In this document: positions 7,383 to 15,595 of the stretch, piece by piece
Numbering within the stretch: the first letter of the stretch is position 1
Layout: each line of letters begins with the position of its first letter
Assembly: GCA_024644005.1 (NCBI GenBank)
Contig: JAHELU010000011.1
Span: 1-40,450 of the forward strand
DNA from: Acidimicrobiales bacterium
Lineage (GTDB): Bacteria > Actinomycetota > Acidimicrobiia > Acidimicrobiales > SZUA-35
DNA length: 40,450 nucleotides
Direction of reading: 5' to 3'
Made by a program: the position numbers and the translations under genes
Notes under the pieces: generated by a model
The model's database searches: none
Told to the model about the DNA's origin: nothing
The model's input: the letters and a program-made list of their open reading frames with translations, nothing else

Positions 7383-8240
7383 TCAGGGGGCCCGGTGCTC
7401 GGCGGCCCGAACCGTGTTCCGCAGCAGCATGGCCACGGTGGTGGGCCCGACCCCGCCCAATCGAGGCGTGATCCACGAGGCGACCTCGCCAACCGATTCG
7501 TCGACGTCCGGCAGCAGTCTCCGCCCCTCCCAGGTGATGCCACCGCTGACGACCACCGCCCCGGGCTTGACCATGTCGGGTTGGATGAAGTTGGGGACGC
7601 CGAGGGCTCCGACCAGGATGTCGGCGGCCCGGCTGTACGCAGCCAGATCGGGCACCCGGGAATGGACGACGGTGACCGCGGCATCGGCTCCCGGGCCCCG
7701 GTTGGACAGCAGCAGGGCCAGCGGCCGTCCGAGCGTCGGGCCCCGACCGACGACGACCACGTTCCGGCCGGCGACATCGATGCCGTAGTGGGTCAGCATC
7801 GCCTGGATGCCGGCCGGCGTGCAGGGGACCGGCCCCTCCTGCTGCAGCACCAGCTTGCCCAGGTTCATCGGGTGGAGCCCGTCGGCGTCCTTGGCCGGAT
7901 CCATCCGGGCCAGGGCCTCGCCGAAGTCGAAGCCGTCCGGCACCGGGTGCTGGATGAGATAACCATCGACCGCGGGATCGGCGTTGAACTCGTCGACGGC
8001 CGCCAACAACGCAGCCTGACCGGCACCGGCCGGGATCTCGGCGTTGAACGACCGCAGCCCGTTCTGCTGACAAGCCTCGTGCTTGCGCCTGACGTAGGAG
8101 GCGGACGGTCCGTCGTCGCCGACCAGGATGGTCCCGAGCCCGGGGGTCACTCCCGACCCCGCCAAGTCCTCCACTCGGGCCCTGACCTCGGCCAGCACCG
8201 AGTCCGCAACGGGCCCGCCCTCCAACAGCTGAGCAGTCAT
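7383..8240 (-). CDS. folD: FolD bifunctional methylene-THF dehydrogenase/cyclohydrolase
   Basis: This 285-residue cytosolic enzyme interconverts 5,10-methylene-THF, methenyl-THF and 10-formyl-THF. Family motifs are in order: PSASYVRRKHEAC with the catalytic Lys53, IQHPVPDG, DADGLHP, PCTPAG, the nucleotide-binding GRGPTLGRPLALLL, and the C-terminal GGVGPTT. The length is normal. The ATG at 8240 has a strong GAGAGGGGA ribosome-binding site. It follows purH by 64 bases on the same strand and so probably shares its transcript; FolD makes the 10-formyl-THF that PurH consumes. Confidence 0.96.
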   Translation of the reverse strand: MTAQLLEGGPVADSVLAEVRARVEDLAGSGVTPGLGTILVGDDGPSASYVRRKHEACQQNGLRSFNAEIPAGAGQAALLAAVDEFNADPAVDGYLIQHPVPDGFDFGEALARMDPAKDADGLHPMNLGKLVLQQEGPVPCTPAGIQAMLTHYGIDVAGRNVVVVGRGPTLGRPLALLLSNRGPGADAAVTVVHSRVPDLAAYSRAADILVGALGVPNFIQPDMVKPGAVVVSGGITWEGRRLLPDVDESVGEVASWITPRLGGVGPTTVAMLLRNTVRAAEHRAP

Positions 8241-8304
8241 GTTCCCCTCTCCCTGGCTCGGCGATCGGCACCGGGCCGACCGTGCTGCGATCTCGCTGAC
8301 GGCA

Positions 8305-9813
8305 TCAGTGGCGGAACTGCCGCTCGCCGGTGAAGATCATGGCCAGACCGTGCCGGTCGGCCGCTTCGATGACCGCCTCGTCGTTGACCGACCCGCCAGG
8401 CTGGATCACCACCGCCACCCCCGCCAGGGCCGCAGCATCGATGCCGTCCGGGAAAGGGAAGAAGGCATCGGAGGCGCAGGCGCCACCCTTGGCCCGACCG
8501 TCGGCTTTCTGAGCCGCCAACTCGCTCGACTCGACCCGATTCTGCTGGCCCGCGCCGACACCCCACGCCACGCCGTCCTTGGCCAGCACGATGGCGTTCG
8601 AGGTGACGTGTCCACACACCCGCCATGCCACTTCGGCATCGGCCTGCTCCTCGGCCGTCGGCTGACGATCGGTGACCACCTCCCACTCGGAGGGATCGCG
8701 GGCGAAGCGGTAGCCCTCCTGCACGAGGTACCCGTCGCTCAGCTGGCGGACGAGCAGCCCACCGGAGCCGGGAAGGGGAGCCGTCAGGATCCGGGTGTTG
8801 CGCCGCTTTGCCTTGAGCCGATCGATCGTTCCCCGCTCGTAGCCGGGAGCGATGATCAGATCGGCCTGCGCCCCCGCCTCCATCGCCTCGACCGTGGCCT
8901 CGTCGACGATGCGGTTGCAGGCCACGATGCCACCGAAGGCCGAGCGCTCGTCGCAGGCGTAGGCCCGGCTGTAGGCCGTTGCCAGATCGTCGGCCACCGC
9001 CGCCCCGCACGGATTGGCGTGCTTGATGATGGCGCAGGCCGGGCGGTTCCCGAGGTCGTGGACCAGGGACCAGGCCGCGTCGGCATCGAAGATGTTGAGA
9101 TAGCTCAGATCGAGCCCGCTGTGCTGCACGACCGCGTCCCACCAGGAGGAGGTGCCACAACGGCGATACCGGGCCCCGGCCTGATGGGGGTTCTCCCCGT
9201 AGCGGAGGTCCTGGGCCCGCTCCATCGACAGGTGGAGCGTGTCCGGCAGGGGCGAGGAGGGACTGGGGTTGGTGTCGTTGAACCACGCCGCGATCGCGGC
9301 GTCGTAGGCCGCGGTGTGGGCGAAGGCCTTCCTGGCCAGCCGGTGACGGAGGCCGGCGGTGGTGGCACCCTTGGCCAGCTCGTCGAGGACCGGTTGATAA
9401 TCGGCGGGATCGACCAGCACGGTGACGTACTCGTGGTTCTTGGCCGCCGCCCGCAGCAGCGTCGGCCCGCCGATGTCGATCAGGTCGACCGAGGGGGCGG
9501 ACGCGAACGGGTAGAGGTTGCCAACCACGATGTCGATCAGGTCGAGATTGTGCGCTTCCAGGTCGCGCAGGTGGGCGACATCGCGTCGATCGGCCAGGAT
9601 GCCCCCGTGGATGCGGGGGTGGAGCGTGACCACCCGATGACCGAGCATGGCGGGAAAGCCGGTGATGTCGGCCACATCGGTGACCGGGATCCCGGCGTCG
9701 GCGATGACCGCCGCGGTGCCGCCGGAGGAGATCAGGTCCACCTCGAGCCCGTGGAGCCGGCGGGCCAACTCGACGATACCGGTCTTGTCGTACACAGAAA
9801 GCAGCGCCCTCAC
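8305..9813 (-). CDS. purH: PurH bifunctional AICAR formyltransferase/IMP cyclohydrolase
   Basis: This 502-residue enzyme catalyses the last two steps of IMP synthesis. The GTG start at 9813 gives the expected N-terminus ([19 protein letters not shown]) of the MGS-like cyclohydrolase domain, which runs to about residue 190 and includes SSGGTA and [13 protein letters not shown]. The AICAR transformylase domain follows, with RYGENPHQ, the catalytic KHANPCGAA motif, [10 protein letters not shown], and the C-terminal [13 protein letters not shown] with [16 protein letters not shown] box 7 bases before the GTG and the absence of a ribosome-binding site suggest a leaderless mRNA. The track ORF begins upstream inside the amidase gene and is not the real start. 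Confidence 0.96.
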   Translation of the reverse strand: MRALLSVYDKTGIVELARRLHGLEVDLISSGGTAAVIADAGIPVTDVADITGFPAMLGHRVVTLHPRIHGGILADRRDVAHLRDLEAHNLDLIDIVVGNLYPFASAPSVDLIDIGGPTLLRAAAKNHEYVTVLVDPADYQPVLDELAKGATTAGLRHRLARKAFAHTAAYDAAIAAWFNDTNPSPSSPLPDTLHLSMERAQDLRYGENPHQAGARYRRCGTSSWWDAVVQHSGLDLSYLNIFDADAAWSLVHDLGNRPACAIIKHANPCGAAVADDLATAYSRAYACDERSAFGGIVACNRIVDEATVEAMEAGAQADLIIAPGYERGTIDRLKAKRRNTRILTAPLPGSGGLLVRQLSDGYLVQEGYRFARDPSEWEVVTDRQPTAEEQADAEVAWRVCGHVTSNAIVLAKDGVAWGVGAGQQNRVESSELAAQKADGRAKGGACASDAFFPFPDGIDAAALAGVAVVIQPGGSVNDEAVIEAADRHGLAMIFTGERQFRH

Positions 9814-9820
9814 CGGGTCG

Positions 9821-9826
9821 AACCTA
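9821..9826 (-). promoter_or_regulatory. Putative leaderless promoter -10 box of purH
   Basis: TAGGTT on the minus strand lies 7 bases before the purH GTG. There is no Shine-Dalgarno sequence, and the spacing would put transcription initiation at or next to the start codon. The same arrangement occurs at other genes in this window. No convincing -35 is visible. Confidence 0.5.
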
Positions 9827-9878
9827 GCGCGCCGAGGCCCGAGTGCCGTACACCGGGGCTGGCGGAGACCCTGATGGC

Positions 9879-11018
9879 CTAGTCGAGCGGCGGATCCACG
9901 CAGCCCGACGTCCCTCCGGTGGCGCCGTCGGGATTGAAGATCCTGGGGGTGTCGACGAAGCCGGTCCCCGGGTCTTCGGTGGTGAGATATCGCTCGATGC
10001 CATCGGCGAGGGCGGCCGCCGCCGCCTCCACGTAGTCGGTGGTGGCCAGCAGCGCCGCTTCCTTCTCGTTGGCGAGGTAGGCGAGCTCCACCAGCGCCGA
10101 CGGGGTGACCGGATAGCGAGCGATGCCGTAGGCGTCCTCGCCGCCGTCGTCGAGGACGACCAGGACGCCGGCATCGTCCCGCGACGTCCACTCGACGTCG
10201 AACTCGCTGAGTGCGGCGAAGACCTCCTCGTAGACCAGACCGCCGAGGCGGCGGGACTGGGCCGATGTGCTCTGGACGAACACCTCCGTCCCCGGCGTCG
10301 CCGACGGGCTGGAGGCCGGGGTGTTGTGGTGGATCGACACCAGCGCCGAGGCGCCGAGGAGATCGGCCAGCACCGCCCGGCGGCTGATCGGGATCCGGTA
10401 GTCGCCGTTGCGTGTCAGCGCCACCGATATCGAGCGCTTCGACAGCTCTGCCGCCGTCCTGCGGGCCACCGCCAGATTGAGATCGGCCTCCGACAAGCCC
10501 GGCACGTTCGTCGCCCCCGGTTCGTCACCGCCGTGGCCGGGGTCGAGCACGACCTGGACCTCCTCGACCGGCTGGCCCCAGGCGATCGTGGTCAGACCGC
10601 CGCAGGGCGTCTCCACCACATAGCCGGTGGCCGTCTCGGCCGTCACCGGTAGCAGCACCCCGCTCGGCGACAGCATGGCTCTGAGATCGCCGGTGACCTG
10701 GAACGTCTCCTCGGTGATCTCCGGATAGGGCTCGGTGGTCGGCGGCTGCGTCGTCGCCGCTCCCGACTCGGCGGGATCCCCTCCGTCCGCTTCGTCGCCG
10801 CCTTGCTGCTCGAGCGCTGCGACATCGGCCGCCTCGTCGACCGCGCCGGTCCCCAGGAGGACCGGCCGCTCGCCTTCCGTGCAGGCGGCGGCCAGTACGA
10901 CGAGCGCTGCGGTCAGCGCGACGAGCGCTGCAGCGGCCGCCCACCGGCGCGACCGGAACGGTCGTCTGACACCTGCGGCACCGGTATCCACCGGACCAGT
11001 AGTAGCAGAGGTTCCCAC
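9879..11018 (-). CDS. N-acetylmuramoyl-L-alanine amidase (Amidase_3), exported, probable lipoprotein
   Basis: This 379-residue cell-wall hydrolase cleaves the amide bond between MurNAc and the peptide stem. The N-terminus has Arg residues, a hydrophobic stretch and LAAAC (Cys46), a weak lipobox. A Thr/Glu-rich linker follows. The Amidase_3 domain (about 150-350) has the zinc-site motif DPGHGG, SEADLNLAVARR, LTRNGD, the second zinc His in SIHHN, and VELAYLANEKEA with the catalytic Glu. The GTG at 11018 is the ORF-track start; a GTG at 10991 would give a shorter, more ordinary signal peptide. It sits between sucD and purH, where related Actinobacteria often carry purN. Confidence 0.88.
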   Translation of the reverse strand: MGTSATTGPVDTGAAGVRRPFRSRRWAAAAALVALTAALVVLAAACTEGERPVLLGTGAVDEAADVAALEQQGGDEADGGDPAESGAATTQPPTTEPYPEITEETFQVTGDLRAMLSPSGVLLPVTAETATGYVVETPCGGLTTIAWGQPVEEVQVVLDPGHGGDEPGATNVPGLSEADLNLAVARRTAAELSKRSISVALTRNGDYRIPISRRAVLADLLGASALVSIHHNTPASSPSATPGTEVFVQSTSAQSRRLGGLVYEEVFAALSEFDVEWTSRDDAGVLVVLDDGGEDAYGIARYPVTPSALVELAYLANEKEAALLATTDYVEAAAAALADGIERYLTTEDPGTGFVDTPRIFNPDGATGGTSGCVDPPLD

Positions 11019-11063
11019 CGGTTGCGCCCTGGGCTCGGTCGATTGCCGGCCGACCCTCGTCTT

Positions 11064-11948
11064 CTACAGCCCGGCCACGATCTCGGACATCAGCTCACCG
11101 GCTTCGGTGGGATTGTTACCCACCAGGGCTCCTGCCGCTGCGAGCGCTTCCATCTTGGCCTGGGCCGTGCCCTTGCCCCCGGAGACGATGGCCCCGGCGT
11201 GGCCCATCTTCTTGCCCGGCGGTGCGGTGACCCCGGCCACGTAGCTGGCCACCGGCTTCGTCATGCCGTGCTCGATGAACTCGGCCGCTTCCTCCTCCTC
11301 CGAGCCGCCGATCTCACCGATCATCATCACCGCCTTCGTCTCGGGATCGGCCTCGAAGGCCCGTAGGCAGTCGATGAAGCTGGTGCCCGGTACCGGATCG
11401 CCGCCGATGCCGACACAGGTGGTGACGCCGATGTCCTTCTGCTTCAGCTCGTACAGCGCCTGGTAGGTCAGCGTGCCGGAGCGGCTGACGATGCCGACCG
11501 GGCCACCGGGCTTGGCGATGTGGCCGGCGGTGATGCCGATGTTGGTCTTGCCGGGGCTGATGATGCCTGGACAGTTCGGTCCCAGCAGCCGGGTGCCTGG
11601 GAAGTCCCGCTTCAGCTTGTTGTAGAAGTAGGCCTCGTCGTGGGCCGGTACACCCTCGGTGATGGCCACGATGAACTCGATGCCGGCCTCGGCCGCCTCG
11701 AGCACCGCCCCCTGGACGCCGGGGGCGGGGATGAAGATGCAGGTGGCGGTGGCTCCGGTGGCCTCCTTGGCCTCCGCCACGTTGGCGTAGATCGGGATGC
11801 CCTCGACGTCGGTCCCGGCCTTCTTCGGATTCGTTCCGGCCACGACCTGGGTGCCGTAGTCCCGGTTGAGCAGGCCGTAGTACCGGCCCTGGGAGCCGGT
11901 CAGGCCCTGGTAGACGACCTTCGTGGTCTCGTCGACGAAAATGCTCAT
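11064..11948 (-). CDS. sucD: Succinyl-CoA synthetase alpha subunit
   Basis: This 294-residue subunit binds CoA and carries the phosphohistidine. Motifs include the CoA-binding [10 protein letters not shown] near the N-terminus, [52 protein letters not shown], and [14 protein letters not shown] with the active-site His at about position 250. An AGGAG ribosome-binding site precedes the ATG. It lies 27 bases after sucC, as a two-gene TCA-cycle unit that converts succinyl-CoA to succinate with nucleotide triphosphate formation. Confidence 0.97.
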   Translation of the reverse strand: MSIFVDETTKVVYQGLTGSQGRYYGLLNRDYGTQVVAGTNPKKAGTDVEGIPIYANVAEAKEATGATATCIFIPAPGVQGAVLEAAEAGIEFIVAITEGVPAHDEAYFYNKLKRDFPGTRLLGPNCPGIISPGKTNIGITAGHIAKPGGPVGIVSRSGTLTYQALYELKQKDIGVTTCVGIGGDPVPGTSFIDCLRAFEADPETKAVMMIGEIGGSEEEEAAEFIEHGMTKPVASYVAGVTAPPGKKMGHAGAIVSGGKGTAQAKMEALAAAGALVGNNPTEAGELMSEIVAGL

Positions 11949-11975
11949 GGTTGCGCGCTCCTACCTCTGTTCGAT

Positions 11976-13139
11976 CTAGTTCGATCCGCCGGCCGGCTCG
12001 GCCCCGGCCAGTTCGACGGCGCGGCGAGCAGCGTCGAGCATCGTGTCCTCCATCATCAACTTCTCGCTGAGGTTGGGCTCGAGGATCGCCCGACCCTCCT
12101 CGGCGTTCGTGCCGTCCAGCCTGATGACGATCGGCGGGTCGATGTCGACCCGCTGCATCGCCTCGACGATCCCGTTCGCCACCTCCTCGCCCCTGGTGAT
12201 GCCGCCGAAGATGTTGATGAAGATGGCCTTGACCGCCGGGTCGTTGTTGATGACCTCCAGCGCTCCTGCCATCACGTCCGCGTTGGCCCCGCCGCCGATG
12301 TCGAGGAAGTTGGCCGGCTTGCCGCCGACCTGGTTGACCACGTCGACCGTGCTCATGGCCAGCCCGGCCCCGTTGGCGATGACCCCGACGGTTCCCTCGA
12401 GCCCGACGTACTGCAGGCCCTTGTCGTTGGCCGCCTGCTCCCGCTCGTCGCGGGGTTGGGTGGCCTCGTATTGCTCGTACTCGGGGTGCTCGTAGATCGC
12501 GCTGCCGTCGAGGCTGACCTTGGCGTCGAGTGCGTGGACCTCGCCGGTCGGCTTCAGGATCAGGGGGTTGATCTCGACGAGGTCGGCGTCACCGTCGACG
12601 TAGGCCGTGTACAGCTTGAGGAGGATGTCGACCGCGCCCTCGGTGGCGGCGGGATTCAGGTTGGCGGCCGCCACCCAGTCCCGGCAGGCCTCCTCGGTCA
12701 GACCCACCACCGGATCGACGTGGATCTTGGCGATGGCGTCCGGGTTCTCCTCTGCCACCGTCTCTATCTCGACACCGCCTTCCGCGCTGAGCATGCCGAG
12801 GTGCAGCCTGGCCGAGCGGTCGAGGGTGAAGCTGGCGTAGTACTCCTCGGCGATGTCCGAGGCCTTCTCGATCCAGATCGTCTCGACGATGTGACCATTG
12901 ATGTCGAGGCCGAGGATGTTGGAGGCATGCTCCCGGCACTCCTCGGCATCGGCCGCCAGCTTGACCCCACCGGCCTTGCCACGGCCGCCGGTGTGGACCT
13001 GGGCCTTGACCACCACCGGGTAGCCGATCCTGTCGGCTATGGCCACTGCGGCATCGACGTCGTTCGTCGCCTCGCCGGCCGAGACCGGTATGCCGTAGCC
13101 AGCGAAGAACTGCTTGCCTTGATATTCCAGTAGGTCCAC
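11976..13139 (-). CDS. sucC: Succinyl-CoA synthetase beta subunit
   Basis: This is a 387-residue ATP-grasp subunit. The start is a GTG at 13139 with an AGAGGGG ribosome-binding site, giving the expected N-terminus DLLEYQGKQFFAGYGIPV; the longer ORF in the track has no support. ATP-grasp features include VVKAQVHTGGRGKAGGVK, EINPLILKPTGEVHALDAKV and the C-terminal domain with NGAGLAMSTVD, GGGANADVM and NIFGGITRGEEVANGI. The length matches the family (about 388). It is probably the first gene of the sucCD transcript. Confidence 0.96.
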   Translation of the reverse strand: MDLLEYQGKQFFAGYGIPVSAGEATNDVDAAVAIADRIGYPVVVKAQVHTGGRGKAGGVKLAADAEECREHASNILGLDINGHIVETIWIEKASDIAEEYYASFTLDRSARLHLGMLSAEGGVEIETVAEENPDAIAKIHVDPVVGLTEEACRDWVAAANLNPAATEGAVDILLKLYTAYVDGDADLVEINPLILKPTGEVHALDAKVSLDGSAIYEHPEYEQYEATQPRDEREQAANDKGLQYVGLEGTVGVIANGAGLAMSTVDVVNQVGGKPANFLDIGGGANADVMAGALEVINNDPAVKAIFINIFGGITRGEEVANGIVEAMQRVDIDPPIVIRLDGTNAEEGRAILEPNLSEKLMMEDTMLDAARRAVELAGAEPAGGSN

Positions 13140-13219
13140 TGCTGCCCCTCTGATCGTTATCGGTGCCGGCCGCCGAACCGGAGTGGTCCGTTGTGGTGCC
13201 GGGCGCTCGACCGGCCCAA

Positions 13220-13247
13220 TTGACGGGTGACCCTGCGATACTAGGTC
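13220..13247 (+). promoter_or_regulatory. Putative sigma-70-type promoter of the small membrane protein gene
   Basis: TTGACG, a 16-base spacer and TAGGTC lie in the 150-base divergent gap between sucC and the plus-strand gene at 13290. The -35 is close to consensus, but the -10 lacks the final T. An overlapping GATACT box 6 bases before a GTG at 13249 would instead drive a leaderless 16-codon ORF. I cannot decide between the two. Confidence 0.4.
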
Positions 13248-13289
13248 CGTGAGCACGTCGTTCCCGACACGTACCGACGGATCGCCGCT

Positions 13290-13778
13290 GTGCCGGTAGC
13301 GCAGGGAGACCGCCCCCCGGCCCGGCAGGCACTGCTGATCGGCCTCGGTGCGCTGTGCGGCGTGCTCGCCGTGGCCTTCCTCGTCACCCGGTTCGACAGC
13401 CTCACCGCAGGCGACGAGGCCGACGTCGAGCTGGGAGATCCGCTGTTCTCGGTCGGCCAGGCCGACGAGATCGCCTCCGTCATCGCCGAGAATGGGCCAC
13501 TGCTGCTGCCGGATGCGGCCAGTGGCAGCAGGGACGTCTGGCTCCACCACCTGGGCGACGCCGCCGAAACCGGGTGGGTGGCGTTCGCCGTCCGCCCGCC
13601 GGACGCTCCCCGCGAGTGCTTCGTCGACTGGCAGCCGGAGGATCGCAGCTTCACCGACACCTGCGACGGCACCACCTACCCGGAGACCGGGGAGGGGCTC
13701 GACCAGTACGCCGTATCCGTGAGCCCGGACGGTGCTCTGACCATCAACTTGAATCCGCTGGAGGTCCCGGCCGGCTAG
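13290..13778 (+). CDS. Small membrane-anchored protein with a Rieske-like C-terminal pattern lacking ligands
   Basis: This is a 162-residue protein with a GTG start and no clear ribosome-binding site. One membrane helix lies at about residues 14-33 (ALLIGLGALCGVLAVAFLV), and the remainder is probably extracytoplasmic. The C-terminal ~110 residues are arranged like a Rieske domain: DVWLHHLG, WVAFAVRP, ECFVDWQP, FTDTCDGTTYPETGEG, DQYAVSVSPDGALTINL. However, the Cys-x-His and Cys-x-x-His metal-ligand pairs are absent. I infer a degenerate Rieske-like fold and claim no function. The gene is followed 39 bases later by the phosphoesterase gene, so the two may be cotranscribed. Confidence 0.62.
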   Translation: MPVAQGDRPPARQALLIGLGALCGVLAVAFLVTRFDSLTAGDEADVELGDPLFSVGQADEIASVIAENGPLLLPDAASGSRDVWLHHLGDAAETGWVAFAVRPPDAPRECFVDWQPEDRSFTDTCDGTTYPETGEGLDQYAVSVSPDGALTINLNPLEVPAG

Positions 13779-13817
13779 CCGACGACCACCGACACCTGTG
13801 AAGAGGGGGATCCCCGC

Positions 13818-14618
13818 TTGCTCCTGGCCCAACTCACCGACACCCACATCGCCGATCCGGAGACCGACACCGAGCTCCTCGTCGACAACAACGCCCGGCT
13901 GGCTGCGGCGGTCGAGCGGCTCAATGCAGAATCGGTGCAGCCGGAGGCCATCCTGGCCACCGGCGACATGACCGACAACGGCACAGCGGTCGAGATGGAT
14001 CTGCTGGCGGAGCTGCTGGAACCGCTGCGGGCCCCGTTGTTGGCCCTACCTGGCAATCACGACGTCCGGGAGACCTTCCGGGATGCGTTCGACATGCCCT
14101 GGGCCACGGAGGACTCCCATCTGAGCTGGGCGGTCGACGTCGGCGACCTGCACATCATCGGGCTGGACACGCTGCGGCCCGGCAGCCACGGCGGGCTGTT
14201 CGACGAGGAGCGTCGTCGCTGGCTCGTCGAGGCGCTGGCCGCATCGGAGGGCCGGCCAACGATGATCGCCATGCATCACCCGCCGTTCCTGAGCGGGATC
14301 CACTGGATGGACAGCATGCGACTCGAGGGGGCGGAGGACTTCGCCGATGTCGTCGCCGCAACGAGCAACGTCGTCCGCATCGTGTGCGGCCACCTCCATC
14401 GGCCGCTGACCACGACCATCGGCGGGGTGACCACCAGCGTCTGCCCCTCCACCATCCACCACGTCGAGCTGAACCTCGATCCGGCTGCCCCGATAGAGGT
14501 CATCCGGGACCCCGCCGGCTACCAGCTCCATCACCGCAACGGCAGCGGCTGGGTCAGCCACATCCGCTACATCGACACGGGCGAGCCGCCGGTCAAGCCC
14601 CGCTGGTCCCTGTCCTGA
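13818..14618 (+). CDS. Calcineurin-like metallophosphoesterase, CpdA/class III phosphodiesterase type
   Basis: This 266-residue enzyme starts at a TTG (13818) preceded by AAGAGGGGGA, a good ribosome-binding site. All dimetal ligand motifs are in order: D8-T-H10, GDMTDNG (about 49), GNHD (about 79), the paired His in AMHHPPF, and GHLHRP (about 197). These define the cyclic-nucleotide phosphodiesterase branch (CpdA, Rv0805-like), which hydrolyses cAMP or other phosphodiesters in the cytoplasm. The true substrate cannot be read from the sequence. It is convergent with the SDR gene, with 37 bases between the stops. Confidence 0.88.
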   Translation: MLLAQLTDTHIADPETDTELLVDNNARLAAAVERLNAESVQPEAILATGDMTDNGTAVEMDLLAELLEPLRAPLLALPGNHDVRETFRDAFDMPWATEDSHLSWAVDVGDLHIIGLDTLRPGSHGGLFDEERRRWLVEALAASEGRPTMIAMHHPPFLSGIHWMDSMRLEGAEDFADVVAATSNVVRIVCGHLHRPLTTTIGGVTTSVCPSTIHHVELNLDPAAPIEVIRDPAGYQLHHRNGSGWVSHIRYIDTGEPPVKPRWSLS

Positions 14619-14655
14619 CCGGCCTGACCGGCCGCTGGGGCGGTCGCTGCCAGGC

Positions 14656-15456
14656 TCAGGCCTCGCCGCCGAGGTCCTCCGCAGCCTCGATCCTCGCCTG
14701 CAGCCGCCGCATGCCGCGCAGCCACTTCTCCGGATCGTCGGTCTTGAACGCCATCCACTCCTGGGCGATCGGGTTGGTCAGTATCAGGAATCGCTCCTCG
14801 GCGAACGCGTCGGTGACCTGCTGGGCCACCTCCTCCGGCTCGGCGATCGGGCCGGCGGCCAGACGGGCCCACTCCGAGTCGGCCTGATCGCCCAGCATCG
14901 GGGTCCTGACCCCGAGCGGAGCCAGGAGATAGGTCCTGATGCCGGCGTCGTGATAGGTGATCGACATCCACTCGGCCAGCCCGACGACGGCGTGCTTGGA
15001 GGTGGCGTACGGCGCATTGCCGTGGCTCGTCAGGATGCCGGCCATCGACGCGGTGTGCTGGATGTGGCCCTCCCCCCTGGCGAGCATGGCGGGCAGGACG
15101 GCCCGGATGGCGTGGACGTGGGACATGACGTTGATGTCCCACTGCCGCTGCCACTCCTCGATGGGGGTGGTGAGGGGATCGCCGCCGGTGGCGATGCCGG
15201 CATTGTTGCACAGCACGTCGATCGGGCCGAGCTCGTGCTCGACGCGTTCCAGCATGGCGGTCAGTTCCGGCCCGGAGCCGACGTCGACCACCTCGGCCGT
15301 GCCGCCGACGGCCTCGGCCACCGAGGTGGCGCCGGCCTCGTTGCGATCGACCACCACGACCGCCCGGGCGCCGTCGGCGGCGAAGCGGTGGCACAGCGCC
15401 TCACCGATCCCACTGCCGCCGCCGGTGACCACGCACACCCTGTCGGTTACCCGCAT
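14656..15456 (-). CDS. Short-chain dehydrogenase/reductase
   Basis: This is a 266-residue classical SDR enzyme. The cofactor motif TGGGSGIG is at residues 11-18, Asp37 after the second strand favours NAD(H), NNAG is at about 84-87, and the catalytic Ser137-Tyr150-Lys154 triad is present (YATSK). The ATG has a strong GGAGGG ribosome-binding site 3-4 bases upstream. The C-terminal 60 residues are less typical (AQEWMAFKTDDPEKWLRGM). The substrate is unknown; proteins of this size act on alcohols, steroids or acyl intermediates. It lies downstream of pcrA with a 139-base gap. Confidence 0.88.
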   Translation of the reverse strand: MRVTDRVCVVTGGGSGIGEALCHRFAADGARAVVVVDRNEAGATSVAEAVGGTAEVVDVGSGPELTAMLERVEHELGPIDVLCNNAGIATGGDPLTTPIEEWQRQWDINVMSHVHAIRAVLPAMLARGEGHIQHTASMAGILTSHGNAPYATSKHAVVGLAEWMSITYHDAGIRTYLLAPLGVRTPMLGDQADSEWARLAAGPIAEPEEVAQQVTDAFAEERFLILTNPIAQEWMAFKTDDPEKWLRGMRRLQARIEAAEDLGGEA

Positions 15457-15595
15457 CTTCCCTCCGTTCCTCGCCGCGATCGCCAGCCGACGGTAGCCCA
15501 GCGACCGCTACCACCTCCAGCAATGCCTGCTGCAACAACGCATCCGACGGTCGAGGACCACGTCTCAGCTCAGAGGTGATCGTGGTCGGCTGGTG

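Noticed and set aside
8239-9882. 547-residue plus-strand ORF opposite purH
   Set aside because: Shadow of purH, with no start signal and no recognisable domain.
11520-13133. 537-residue plus-strand ORF opposite sucC-sucD
   Set aside because: It is antisense to two certain genes and has the Val/Asp/Leu-rich composition of a GC-rich shadow frame.
13249-13299. 16-codon ORF starting at GTG 13249 as a second leader peptide
   Set aside because: Its -10 candidate is weaker than the alternative TTGACG/TAGGTC promoter, and its stop lies inside the next gene and does not form a clean coupling overlap.
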